The notes under the pieces were generated by a model. It was not told the DNA's origin, searched no databases, and was given only the letters and a program-made list of their open reading frames with translations. Shown one piece after another: positions 1-11,076 of a stretch of DNA of 64,000 nucleotides. The translations under genes were made by a program, and so were the position numbers. This DNA is from Acanthamoeba sp. SK_2022b (Eukaryota > Discosea > Longamoebia > Acanthamoebidae): contig JANDJZ010000110.1 of NCBI GenBank assembly GCA_027943245.1, positions 62,001 through 126,000 of the forward strand. The letters are read 5' to 3'. Each line of letters starts with the position of its first letter. Position 1 is the stretch's first letter.

Positions 1-84
1 ACTCGTCTGGCTGGGAATGGCGGGTTCGCTTTCCTTGGTGGCCAGTACTGACGCACGCGCCCGTGGCTGCGATCGCGCCAACAG

Positions 85-1085
85 GTCTCCCGCGCGACCA
101 CTCCGAGTCCTACTGGACCTTCATGCATCGCAACCTGTTCGACCACATCGATATCTCCAAGGAGAACATCAACATCCTCAACGGCAACGCCGCTGATCTC
201 GTACGAAACTTGCCTCCTTCTTCGGTGGGGCCTCCTGCCAGTGACACCTGTCATCTCACGTTGCCCCTTCTGCGCATAGGAGGCAGAGTGCAAGGCTTAC
301 GAAGCCAAGATCGCCAGCTACGGAGGAATCCATCTCTTCCTCGCCGGCATCGGCACCGACGGTAGCGCTTCATTACTTGTTCATTATTTTATTTTCAATA
401 ACAACGATAGCAACGAGTTCGAAGTGCCTTGCGAGCGTGTCTCACTATGCGCGGTGTTACTCGTGGTCATTGCTGCAGGCCACATCGCCTTCAACGAACC
501 GGGATCTTCGCTCGCCTCGCGCACACGTGCGGTGGTATGGATGACAACTGCACGCTCCAGCTCCAGCTCGGTCAAATGACCACTGCTCACTTGTGTGCGT
601 GCTTGTTAGACGCTGGCCTATGAGACGATCGTGTCCAACTCGCGCTTCTTTGGCAACGACGTCACGCAGGTGCCCAAGCGCGCTGTGACCGTTGGTGTGG
701 GCACCGTCATGGTACGGACCGCTCGGCGCCTGTCTGGTGGCTGAGACGCACTCAGCTGAATCGTGCGTCGGACATTGGGGGCTGTTCCGTTGTAGGACGC
801 CAAGGAGGTGGTGATCATCATCACCGGCGTGTCCAAGGCCATCGCCCTTCAGCAAGTCGTCGAGGGCGCCATGAGCCACCAGTGGACGGCTTCCGCCATC
901 CAGATGCATCCCAACGGCATCATCGTGGTCGACGAAGACGCCACCAACGAGCTCAAGGTCCTTGCCCTCCCTTCTCTCCGAGTTGTGTAGTGGCCGTTCT
1001 TCTCACGCGACCGATTGACCGATGGCATGAGCAGGTCAAGACCGTCAAGTATTGGAAGGGCGTTGAGCAGACCGAAAGCCTCTGA
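85..1085 (+). CDS. Glucosamine-6-phosphate deaminase/isomerase, 5' end outside the usable sequence
   Basis: Converts glucosamine-6-phosphate to fructose-6-phosphate and ammonia in the cytosol. Six exons join in phase: about 85-200, 280-361, 479-534, 610-711, 796-957 and 1035-1085. Family motifs follow in order: [10 protein letters not shown], the [19 protein letters not shown] block, the catalytic-loop segment [16 protein letters not shown] split by an intron, VTVGVGTVM, and [18 protein letters not shown]. The last exon ends [16 protein letters not shown], shorter than the animal C-terminal tail. The N-terminal third (substrate-binding SxGxT region) is not found in bases 1-84, which look intronic, so the gene begins to the left of the window. 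Confidence in the family is high. Confidence 0.93.
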
Positions 1086-1456
1086 GACCAATAAATTAAA
1101 ATTCAATTTTAAATGGATTTTTTCATCAAAATTCTTTCCATTCTTTATGGCGTATTCGGACGGAATGTTTGACAGGCCAAGGACATAAAACCCACGGGGG
1201 CGACCTACGCCCAAGCGTTGGAGCAACACCCACTTGGTCGTCCGGGGCACCCAGCTTGCACCTCAGTTATTGGAGCTCCCCAGGAGAAGGAAGAAGTAGG
1301 AGTAGGAGAGGACGAGACGTTGTTTTCACGCCCCCCTCCCGTATTAGAGTTAGTTCCACTTTTAGGTCACGCGAGAAGACGCGGAGGAATAAGAAGAAGC
1401 TAGCTGAAGTGTGTACGAGTATATAGAAAGATTAGAGCTTCAGGGAGGAGAAGAAG
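1086..1456. other. Intergenic gap between deaminase and PP2C genes
   Basis: An AT-rich 3' flank is followed by a purine-rich stretch with many GAAGAAG/AGGAG runs just before the phosphatase start codon. It probably holds the 3' UTR of one gene and the promoter and 5' UTR of the next. I see no coding signal or RNA gene. Confidence 0.4.
1090..1095 (+). terminator. Candidate polyadenylation hexamer AATAAA
   Basis: AATAAA begins five bases after the TGA of the deaminase gene, in an AT-rich stretch unlike the GC-rich exons. Position and sequence fit a eukaryotic poly(A) signal; use is inferred. Confidence 0.4.
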
Positions 1457-3386
1457 ATGGCGAATAGGAAGTTCAACTACAACTCGTTCGTGAAGCAGAC
1501 GAACACACTACACTCCAACCTCACGGATTCGCAAGAACGGAAGCGAAACGAGAGCGGAGACGAGGCAGGCAGCCCATCCAGCGGTTCATCGCCGGCGTCA
1601 CTTTCCCCATCGACCTCGTCATCTACTGTCGACACTCGGCACATCCCCGCCCCCTCTCAAGTCAAAGCCGCTGCTCCTCACACCAGGTCTCCCTCTCGTC
1701 GCTCTCTGCCCCCCCCCCCTCCTCTGTCGCTTTCGTTTTCTCGCTTTCGTTCTTTCTGTGCCTTCGCTTTCGCTCTTTGCAGCTGTCGCTCGCTGGTGGG
1801 CTAACGGTCGTGTTGGTCACTCTTCTCTCTATCTCTATTTCTATCTCTCTGCGATCGCCTATTGCTGCCCTGCACGCGCGTGTAGCAGACCGGCCGTGAA
1901 GAAGCCGCCGCCGCTCGGCAATGCGGCAGCAAAGGACATGAAGCGACTGGTGGGCACGGTGAAGGCCGGCGGGCGAGTGGGCAAGATGCTCGAGATGCTG
2001 GAGAAGGGCGGCTGGGACGAGGTCGAGCGCGAGGTCAAGGAACGCGAAGAACGCGAAGAGAAGCGACGCGAAGATCTGGGCATCGTCGCGAGCCCTCGGA
2101 CCCAGGGCAACGGCACGTCTGCGCAGTCCGGCGCTTCCACGTCCACACACCACCACACCGCCGCCGCCGCCTCGCCCTCGCCCTCGCCTCGAGGGCCGGC
2201 CCCCGTCGCGAAAAAGAACGAAGCGAAAGCGAACGGCGCTGCCAAGCCGCAGGGACTCAAGCCCGAGCGAAGGATTCTCGCTTATGGCCTGGGCGCTGTG
2301 CAGGGCAAGAGGTGCTCCCTCCATTCTCTCTCATTGTTCGACGATCTCTTTATTTAATTGTTATTTATTTATTTATTTATTTTATGTGCAGGCCAACGAT
2401 GGAAGACGCGCACGCGGCGTATCTCGAGCTCCCCCAGAACCCCCACGTCGCCTTCTTCGGCGTCTACGACGGCCACGCCGGTGACGAATCGTCGGCGTAC
2501 GTGGCCGAGTGCCTGCACGAGGAGATCGACCGGGCCCTGGCGCGGACAAAGGGCACGGCCGACTGGGCCCAGGCCGTCACGTCGGCCTTCTCGACGGTCG
2601 ACGAGAACCTCATGGACGAGAGCGAGTCGATGATGTGGACCTCGGGCACGACGGTCGTCTGCGCGGCGTTCCACAAGGAGGAGCGCGAGCTGTGGGTGGC
2701 CAACCTGGGCGACTCGCGCTGCGTGCTGGCGCGCCACGGCCAGGGCGGGGCGAAGGTGGTGGCCGAGCCCCTCTCGTCGGACCACAAGCCCTGGATCGAG
2801 GGCGAGCTCCAGCGCATCGAGCGCGCCGGCTGTCGAGTCACCGAAGGACGCATCAACGGTTCGCTGCTGACGTCATCATGAGCTCACGTCAACTTGCCAC
2901 CAACGCACACAACACGCAACACACAGGCACACACGCGATGAGTCGGGCGATGGGCGATTTTGAGCTGAAGAACAACATCAACCTCGACATGCGAGACCAG
3001 GCCATCTCCAACGAACCGGAGATCCGAAGAGTGGGCGTTGCCGCGTACGTTTCCTCTTCCCCCCCCCCCTCTCCCTGTCCGGAGCGCTGAGGCTGCGGAT
3101 CGCAGGGAGGAGCTGTTCTGTGTGCTGGCCTGCGACGGGCTGTTCGACGTGATGAGCGACCAGGAGGTATCGTGTGTAGATAGATGTGGAGCGTGTGCTT
3201 GTGTGTTGCTGATACGTGGACTAACCCTGGGAAACCACGAAGGTGGTGGAGTGGGTGTACGATCGCCTGGTGTCGACCAACGACGACCTGGAAACGATCG
3301 CCGAGCGCTTGGCCCACCATGCCGTCGACATTGGCAGCACCGACAACGTGAGCGTCCTTATCGTCACCTTCCCCCACCACCATTAA
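1457..3386 (+). CDS. PP2C-family Ser/Thr protein phosphatase
   Basis: Metal-dependent (Mg/Mn) protein phosphatase, PPM family. Six exons: 1457-1686, 1886-2311, 2392-2858, 2927-3044, 3106-3166 and 3243-3386. The first two exons encode a Ser/Pro/Ala-rich, low-complexity N-terminal region of about 200 residues. The catalytic domain starts at GKRPTMEDAH and shows FFGVYDGHAG (metal-binding Asp), WTSGTTVV, ANLGDSRCVLA, SSDHKP, an INGTHAMSRAMGDFELK block spanning an intron, LACDGLFDVMSDQE, and a terminal DIGSTDNVSVLIV. All canonical acidic metal ligands are visible. It ends with HHH just after the domain. The start is the first ATG after the purine-rich leader. Confidence 0.94.
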
Positions 3387-3536
3387 CTCTTTCTTTATCG
3401 GTCCTCGCGCCAATGAAGCTCTCCCGTTCAGCACTCCCGCGTTTTTTGTTTTATTATTATTATTATTATTATTATTGTTTTGTTTTTCTTTTCAAAAGGA
3501 AAAATACGTATTTAGCTATTATCTCGAAATTAAATA

Positions 3537-5106
3537 TCATTTTGTGCGACATTTGTGTCGTCGCGTGCGTAGCCAGTAAAGGAGGACCACAGGCGCACAG
3601 GCCAGCCCGACGGCGACTGCCCACAGAACGTAGTTTTCGGCGCCGAAGCCCCATTCCCACTCGACCCACTGCACGATGGGCTCGGCCGACATGCTGCCGT
3701 CGTCGCCGTAGACCCTGTCCCACTTGCGCCGGGTGCACGAGTCGTCCACGCGCACGGTCTTCCTCTTCGGGGACTCGAGCTCCTCGACCACCTTCCTGCA
3801 CAGCTGGCACTCGTCCTCCTCGCCCGCCGCCGCCAGGGCGTCGTACGCCAGATAGGGAGTCACTACCTCGGCCGTCTGGTTGTCGCGGGGCAGTTTGTAG
3901 TCAAAGTGGCTCAAGTAGAGGTCGTCATCGCGCTCCAGCCGGCGGAGGTAGTCGGCCAGCGCCTTGGGGCCACCGAAGGCGTCGACACGAATGACCGACC
4001 GCGCCGAGGGTACGAAGGGCGAGTAGTCCTCGGGGCCGTCGACGATGGGGAGCGCTCCGGCGGCGAAGGCCCGCACGAGCTTCTCGGTGACGTAGTCGCG
4101 GCAGTTGGCGTTCTCCCAGGCCAGCGCGAACTTGTACTGAGACACGACGGACAGCACCTCGTCATCGGTGGCGCGGGCGTCCGAGTTGTTGCTTTTGTAT
4201 TGCATGTTGTTGAGACAGCGGCCGTAGGAGTGGACGGGGTAGTGCTTCATGAGCTCGGCGATGTACTTCTCGCGCTTGTTGATGGAGTCGCAGTTGCTGG
4301 CCCACCATACGACGGCGTTCTTCTTGTGCGCCAACGAGCCCACTGGGGCGTCGGTGAGCTTTTTCATCGTGTGCCGCACGTAGGGCGTGACGATGTCCGC
4401 GTCGAGCTGGTAGCCCCGACGCAAGTTGAACGAGGCAAGTGTGTCGGCGTCAAGCCCCACCTTGTCGCACCGGCGGTCTCGTGGCATCAGGCGCGTGTGC
4501 CATCCACAAGCGCGCCAGTCGAACGCGGGGTTCTCCTGAGAGTAGTAGACCCACACCGTGTTGTCCGACCTGGCGGGCATCTTGTGCAGCTCGAGGTCGC
4601 GTGCGTGGAACACGACCGCCTGTGCTCGCTCCACCCCCTCATGACTGCTCGTGTACCGGCACGTCAGTTCTGCCCCTGTGTGCGTGCGCCACGGCGTGCC
4701 AAGCTGAGCTCTCGCGCACAACTCTAACTACAGCGGAGCGAGCCCCTTTACCTGGGCTCTGGCCGGGTATCGTGTCCTTGGCCGGATGCCGTCGACAAGA
4801 CCTCACGACCGGCTGGGGGTAGACCGGCTTGTCGAAGAAGGGAGTCCAATAGATGATGAGCGTCTCCGCTGGATTCGGGCCCTGTTGCTGCCCCAGTTCG
4901 AAGTCGGCCACCAACTGCCCGCCCTCCGTCTGGGGGCTGCGGAGAAGAGGAGAGCTGCTCGAAAACCACCACGACGCGTAGAAGCACCCCAGCATGGAGA
5001 CGGCCAGCGCGATGCTGACGAGCAGTATCCGACGCCTCGGACTCGCCATAGGCGAGAACAGCAAGCTGGGCGAGCAGGACGGAGGATGGGCGTGTGGGTC
5101 ACCCAT
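3537..5106 (-). CDS. GT10 alpha-(1,3)-fucosyltransferase
   Basis: Predicted Golgi type II glycosyltransferase that moves fucose from GDP-fucose to glycans. Two exons (5106-4752, 4675-3537) join in phase. The N-terminus has a signal anchor (ILLVSIALAVSMLGCFYASW) about 25 residues in; an internal ATG at 5050 (MASPRRR) would put it nearer the start and is equally possible. The GT10 donor-site signature is FALAWENANCRDYVTEKLVR followed by AGALPIVDGPEDYSPF. Upstream are the acceptor-side features QAVVFHARD and WVYYSQENPAFDW. Unusually, a second hydrophobic segment (NYVLWAVAVGLACAPVVLLY) lies close to the C-terminus, before a basic tail, so both ends may be membrane-associated. A GDP-sugar transporter is encoded further right (26373-28914), but the two genes are not adjacent. 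Confidence 0.9.
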
Positions 5107-5354
5107 GGGGGGGGGGTCTCCAGCTGGGTTTCGGAGCGAAGAGGCCCGCCAACTCGCAGTGCGTGGCTCCGAATAGGCAGCAATTCGGAGATTATCTCCG
5201 ATTGGCCCAAACCTGGAATGCTACAATGAGCGGAGGAATGTTCACAACCCATTGCAACCACCAGCAATGGGCCTCTTGGCAGCTACAAAAGCTCACCGCG
5301 GCGTGTTGTGCGGAGTAGAAGATGGCAATAGGTGGGCACGTCCAAAGCAGTGTT

Positions 5355-6626
5355 TCAAGGGTCAGGAGTCTCTTCTTCGCCCATGCAAGCAGCCTCCTCG
5401 ACATCGGGCCACATGCGCAGCGCCTGGTTGTGCAAAAACCAACATCAACTCAAGACACGACGAAGAGTTGTGATGCACGTACTCGCCGGTAGAGGGCGGT
5501 GGCCTCCTCTCGTTTGCCGTAGGCTTCCAGCACTTCGGCGTCTCGGTAGAGCTTGAGCGCTGTTCGTTGCTCGTGTCCCAACGTTTCCTGTAACAAACTG
5601 CTCAACAACAGGCACAGCCGCAGCCACACTACGCACGCGGACAGGAGGTACTGCTGATCGGAGCTCAGCCACGTTGACCCTTTCGTCGTCTTTGAGCAGG
5701 TGCTCGACCAGTAGGGTCGCCCCGCCCGTCATTTGCCCCTGATCATTGTCACCATCAACGAACGCAGCCAGCTTCTGCACGTTCTGGCCCATGTCGTCCT
5801 CACCGCTAAGTAGGAGCAGCATGCTGTCATTGGGGCCGCCCGGATGCTCGGCGGAGGCCCTTTCGAGAAGCAGGCGGCGAGCGTAGTCCAAGCAGTGGGG
5901 CCAGATGAAGCGGTCAAAGTAGAAGCCCGTCGTGCCGCTGGTACGCAGCCGGCGCTGTCGAGCCTGGTCACGCCCTATCAGCACGAGCACTCGCTTGTCC
6001 AACAGTTGGACCAGCTCGCGATTGGCAAACAGCAGGAAGCCCTCGACAAAGACCACCGGCGCGGGGAGATTCGGGGCCGACCTCTCGCCTCCCTCGCGCG
6101 CTGTGTCCAGGCAGGCGTTGCACTTTCGCGTGCAGTCAGCCACCAGACGGTTGACCTCCTACAGGGAGGTTGAGTCAGCAAACGACTGCACCGGGGGGGG
6201 GGGGACAGTGGCGCACGGCGATCAGCTCCTGCCAGCGGATTGACTCGGGGACCTCCCAGTTGGCGATCGACAGCTTCTGTCCGGTCTCGGTCTCCACCTC
6301 TTCCCGTGGTGCCTCTTCGGCCTGGCCAGTTGCGTGAGACACCGGTAAGGTGGCAAGGGGCATTCGGGGAAGGGCAGCTGCAACGAACCTCAACAAAGAA
6401 GAGGTCTTGATGAACGACACCACAGGCGCGGTGGTCTTCACGGTGTAGTGCCAGCCACTCCTGGTGCCCCCCCCCCCCTCTCTCAGCCCAGAAAAAATCG
6501 GGGCAAAAAGTTTGGGCAGGGGCCACGCACGGAGACGAGGGTGGTCTTGCCGCTGCGCGAAGGGCCCGATATGCCCACCACCACCGGCCGCACACACTGC
6601 GGGCACGCCTTGGCCACACCCTCCAT
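5355..6626 (-). CDS. Nicotinamide riboside kinase-like (uridine kinase fold) with C-terminal TPR-like extension
   Basis: P-loop kinase predicted to phosphorylate nicotinamide riboside in NAD salvage. Exon 1 (6626-6537) carries GISGPSRSGKTTL, the Walker A loop. Exon 2 (6460-6389) ends GVVHQDLFFVE, matching the HQD-FF substrate motif. Exon 3 (6321-6217) has ANWEVPESIRW. Exon 4 (from 6158) has VVFVEGFLLFANRELV and the lid segment RLRTSGTTGFYFDRFIWP. Beyond the kinase core the same strand continues: an exon ending at 5483 with a hydrophobic stretch and KLYRDAEVLEAYGKREEAT, then a last exon 5423-5355 starting ALRMWPDVE. Together these read as one TPR-like helical hairpin. The splice junction between kinase core and extension, around 5650-5760, is unresolved. 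Confidence 0.8.
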
Positions 6627-6716
6627 GCTCCGAAGAAACAATGCCACAAAACCTTGAGAAGGCAGTTCGAGGCAAAGGTACAACAGTCAACGCGATTGAT
6701 GATTGGCTACTGGGGG

Positions 6717-7667
6717 TCATGGGTTGTCGGCATGGTGTTGCCGCTCTTCCTTGAGCCGGCGTGTGCTTTGGTGCTCGGCGTGGAGGTCCTTCTTCTCCTC
6801 GCGCCACTCCTCCTTGGGACAGGCCGCGCGCAACTCGGACTTGAGCCGGTTCCACTGCTTCTGGTAGCGCCGCTTGTACGTCTCCCAGGGCGTGTCGTCG
6901 GGGTAGGCCTCCAGCTCGCGCCACAAATCGTTCATTGCATCGAACCGACTGATCTTGCCCTCGGTCGCCATCTGCACACATACATGTAATGACAACGCAA
7001 GTTGTAGGCAACGTCCATCCGACGCCCACACAGAGAGGAAAGAGAGGGAGACCTGTAGTGCAAAGTTGAGGATGCGGAAGGAGTGGAAGAGGGATTTCTT
7101 GGCTACGCGCACGTTGCGGTCTGCCGCCACCTCGATCTTCTTGCGCGCCTTGGACCAGCTGTGTCCGGCCCGAAACGAAGCCGCCTCGCGCACGCGCTGT
7201 GGGGACACGGCGAAGGATGTGGCGACCAGCTCTGCCGGTCGTCGCTCGCGCAGTTTCATGTGTGGCGGCAGGAAGACGCACTCGAGGATCGGCACAGCGT
7301 GCTGGTCCAACAACCGCTCAAACCGCGTCAAGCTCATGATCGTGGCATCGGCATCGTTTGCCTTGCCCTGGATCGTCGCCTCCACGTCCTCACACCGCTC
7401 GGCACACGCACTTCCACCCTCTGTGCCATCCTCCAGCACGATCACATAGTCCTGCACACAGGAGCACAAACCTCGATAAATTAAACAAATAAAAAGACAC
7501 AATTTTTGGTTTACCCAATCGCTTGCGGGGCCGTGTGTGCCGTAGACCCGACTGCCGTAAAGGTAGATGGCCACCACCCTATCGTCATCCAGCCCGAAGT
7601 TGTCCGTGACCCACGCGGCAGTCCCGCGATCCGAAAGCCCACCAGCGTTTTCGTCAGCGCGTAGCAT
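6717..7667 (-). CDS. Nucleotidyltransferase-like protein (pol beta/MNT fold)
   Basis: Three exons: 7667-7515, 7451-7053 and 6971-6717. The first ends with GSRVYGTHGPASDW and the second opens DYVIVLED, so splicing makes the GS...DxD signature of the minimal nucleotidyltransferase fold, with both metal-binding Asp positions. The rest resembles predicted nucleotidyltransferases whose substrates are poorly known (PILECVFLPPHMKLRER, a helical FRAGHSWSKARKKIEV segment). The third exon gives a highly charged C-terminal helix (EEWREEKKDLHAEHQ). The ATG at 7667 is the first in frame. A possible further 5' exon near 7780-7720 (RFFGLSGIPNGSRGRLF) is visible but not joined with confidence. Substrate unknown. 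Confidence 0.75.
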   Translation of the reverse strand: MLRADENAGGLSDRGTAAWVTDNFGLDDDRVVAIYLYGSRVYGTHGPASDWVNQKLCLFICLIYRGLCSCVQDYVIVLEDGTEGGSACAERCEDVEATIQGKANDADATIMSLTRFERLLDQHAVPILECVFLPPHMKLRERRPAELVATSFAVSPQRVREAASFRAGHSWSKARKKIEVAADRNVRVAKKSLFHSFRILNFALQVSLSFLSVWASDGRCLQLALSLHVCVQMATEGKISRFDAMNDLWRELEAYPDDTPWETYKRRYQKQWNRLKSELRAACPKEEWREEKKDLHAEHQSTRRLKEERQHHADNP

Positions 7668-8154
7668 ATTTTAATGAAACATTTCACTTTCTGCATGAAC
7701 ATTTCAAACATGCTTTCCTGTACTTTTCTTCGGGGAACAGTCGCCCACGGCTGCCGTTGGGGATGCCAGAGAGCCCAAAGAAACGACCTGCAATAATAAA
7801 AGTGAGTAATTTGTGATTGGTTGGAGACGGCGGCACTTTTGGCATTATGGCAGAACGGCAGGGACTGCCAATTCTTGTTCCTGTTCTCTCCGGTTTTTCG
7901 AAGCCCCAGGCCAAGTGAAAAGGGCGCGCAGGTTTCGATTTTTCTTGATCCTCAAGATCAATCCCCTCGATTGATTAGATAGAATCACCAATCCTATGAT
8001 TGAGGTACCACCACACCACAAGATTCTTGAATCAAGATGCCCGGAAGGAGATTGCATCTGATTGACCTTCTCCCTCTTCCAGATTCCTTGGTCAGCGGAC
8101 TACGAGTAGGGCTTTTTTTTGAGGAGGAGGAGGCTTAGAGGTCCAAGGAAGGGC
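7668..8154. other. Divergent intergenic gap
   Basis: Lies between a minus-strand and a plus-strand gene, so it should hold both promoters. It contains short palindromic runs (CTTGATCCTCAAGATCAA near 7945) and AT-rich patches. Apart from the possible minus-strand exon near 7780-7720, I see no gene. Confidence 0.35.
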
Positions 8155-10451
8155 ATGAGACCATCGAGTAACACCATGCTGCTACGTGTAGCAAGCGACG
8201 CCACCGGCGGAATACTTCCCCGGCAACCATCTTCGTGCAGGGTTGCAGCGCAGTCCCCACCAGCGTCTCTGAACACCGGCAACTACGTGCCGCCCAAGGC
8301 GCTTCAGCTCGGCTCGGGTGCACTCACCCCAGTCGTGTGCCAAGTGCCTGGCGGAGCTGCCGAGTACGTCTTCACAACACGTGCTTCTTCTCTGTCCTGG
8401 TTGCTGACTCTACAGACTGCTCTTCTTTCTCCAGATTCAACGTGTCTGAGTACGTGGAGGAAGCCGCGTCGAAGGTCGGTTTGCCTGTGGACTGTCCGCA
8501 GGTGATGCAGGCCATCACCATCCTAAAGGCCAACGGTGCGTGCCGTAGTTAAGCTCTGTTTCCCTCAACACCACGGCTTGCTCAACGGAAGATTCGTCTC
8601 TACCTTCGTGCGTTGGTGTACAGGTTTCGTGTCACGTCCACTTGTGGAGAGCCTAAGCGAAAAGATTGCACTCGACTACTTGAAGCTACCGATTGTCGTT
8701 TGGGTGTGCCTCTCTCAGCTTAAGGTACAATCGCATAACACACTGTCACATGTCGTACGATGTCTCACCCGCTCCTTTGCAACCGCAGCCGAGTGTGGGC
8801 CTCCCGTCACCGACTGCCGCTGAAGATGTGGCGTCACCACAAGCTACGGCTGCTGGTCCCGCGAGCCACAAGCGCGTAGCCGCCGAGATGTGTGCGCCCA
8901 ACAAGAGCAAGGACGAGCCGGCTCCCAAGAAGGCCCGGAAGTCAGACAGCTCAGACGAGTCGGCCCCTGTTACGGCTGCTACGGTGAGCGATCGCATCAA
9001 CAGATACTGCCAAGAAGTAGGGCACGACCCGGCTTTCTTCCAGGTCAAGTCCGTCAGCTCCGTGTACTGCCTGGTGTGCAACAAGACGTTCAAGCTCCAC
9101 GGGCGCGGCCAAATCACACGAGGTGCGTAGTAGTACTGTGCTGCAGTCCAGCGTATGTCCGTGCCATCTCACCTGGCCGTGTGCTCTGTTGTTTTTACGT
9201 CACTACCCACAGTCAAGAGACACATCAAGGGCGAGGGCAAGAAGGGCCTGTCACGTCACATGCACAACCTGCTGAGCGTCAAGGAGAAGCGTGCGTTTGT
9301 CTGGCCTTCCGTTACTTTAAATAAGGAGCGATCAATCGTTTTTAACGGCTTTCTCGCGACGCTCTCCAGTGCGTACGCAGCAGATTCCAATGCTGTGGCA
9401 GATTCCCGCGCACATCCTGCAGCAGGTGCAGCAGGCGCGCCAGACCGTCGCCTCCTTTGCCGGAGCTTCGGTTGCCGGCGGTCGGCCGCAGCCGCAGATG
9501 CTGGCCAACATTCTCCCGGCAACTACAGCAAGCTCCGGTCGTTCGCCGTCCGTGGTGGCTACCATGCAACCAGGCTGCTCGCCCTCAGGCAATGGCCTGC
9601 TACTTAACTCGTTCCCGTCGCCCATCCTCAGCCAGGCCATGGCGGCCGTGCCCTCACTGCAGATGCTGCAGTCGCCTCAGCAGAGCTGCTCCCCACCGTC
9701 CTCCGTGAGCCCTGCCACTTCGCAGACCCCAGCGCGTGCGGCCAATGAGGACACCGCCGCCGGTCTCAATGAAGAGCTTCACCTGCACGGCCAGCGGAGG
9801 CGACTGGACAGCGACACGGGTATGGTGCACTGCCACTGCCTCTCGCCGGCCAAACCCGTGCTCGTCAGGGACTCAGCAGCCATGCTGCCAACAATGGAAG
9901 GCGTCGGGGAGATCGATGGCGGCAGCAACAGCGATGACGAACAGCAGGCGATCGGCAGCCGACGATTCTACATTTGCAACCGCAGGCAGAGCGATGATGG
10001 TTGCACGTTCGTGAAGCCCAGCAACGAATTTACACGATTGATCAACGACGACCGGCTCGAGGAGCTTGACCTGCACGACGAGTCGCTCCAGGGCTACGTC
10101 GACCAGAACCTGGTGGAGGACGACGATGACGGCGGCGCCGGCGCCTACGACGACGACGAGTTTGCTGACGAAGATGACGATGACGGCTGCGGGCTCATCA
10201 TCGAGGAGTATCACCACGACGACGGAGCCGACGTCGGATTGCACATGGAGGCCGGCGAGGTCGAGTCTCCGTCGAGTTTGGTCATGTCCCTCATCACTGA
10301 CGAGGGCGATGAGCCCTCGGCGGCCGATGCCGGCGACGCGGCGCTTCGACATCACTGTGAGGAGAACCGGCTCGACAACGACGAAGACGAGTCCCAGGGC
10401 TCGCCGCTCGAGGTCGAGCTTAACGAGGGCGGCAGCGAGGGGCTCAGTTGA
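8155..10451 (+). CDS. Zinc-finger protein of unknown function, acidic C-terminal half
   Basis: Six exons join in phase: 8155-8363, 8435-8535, 8624-8724, 8789-9122, 9213-9290 and 9370-10451. After a helical N-terminal region (EYVEEAASKVGLP, LVESLSEKIALDYLKLP) and a Lys/Ser-rich nuclear-type linker comes VYCLVCNKTF followed by KRHIKGEGKKGLSRHMHN, a C-x2-C ... H pattern like a C2H2/BED-type finger. The long last exon is Gln/Pro-rich, then strongly acidic with Asp runs. Its TGA at 10449 is followed in the same frame by 53 more codons of the same acidic character up to a stop at 10611-10613; see findings. No family name is assigned. A lineage-specific transcription or chromatin factor is possible (inference). 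Confidence 0.65.
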
Positions 10452-10613
10452 CTCGAGGGCTCCGCCGCCGCCGATGGCGACGTCGATGACGTTGTCGGCA
10501 GCGACGGCGGTGGCAACGCAAGCTGGCTGCAGGAGTGGACCGAGGCGGGTGACGACGCCGAGGACTTCTGGTGGAGCACCAACTGCAGCAGCACCACCCC
10601 AAGGGACGTCTGA

Positions 10614-11076
10614 CGTGTCCGTCCCGCACGCGCTCCACCAGAAGCAGCGACCGACACAGGCCCCCCGCACCCCGTGTTGTGATGGTCTCAGAAGAGGGAC
10701 CCCCCGATTTTTGCGGCCTGTATGTAACACCACCCTAACCTAATGAAGAAGGGTTCTTCATTCCTTTGTTCACTGCCTCGGGTGCTACAAGATTGGAGAA
10801 AGGGGGGAAAAAGCACACGAGGCGTATCTATTCGCTGGTGGGCGATGTTGGATAGGGGAGTGAAAGAGCGAGCGGCTATAGATGTACAGTATGTGCAGCC
10901 ACTGCGCGGTGGATGGCCGAACCATACCGCGCAGCGAAGGGATGGAGAAAAACGATAGCGAAGAGAGGAGGGAGGGAGGTTGTTGAGAGAAGAGGAACCG
11001 AGACGAAGAAGGGCCACCCCTCGCCGGCTCGTGTTGCGTGACAGGGGGACAACCGAGAGGCACGACGTCCTTGGGC
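10614..11076. other. Convergent intergenic gap
   Basis: The 3' ends of a plus-strand and a minus-strand gene face each other here. I see G- and A-rich low-complexity sequence and no convincing reading frame. Confidence 0.35.
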
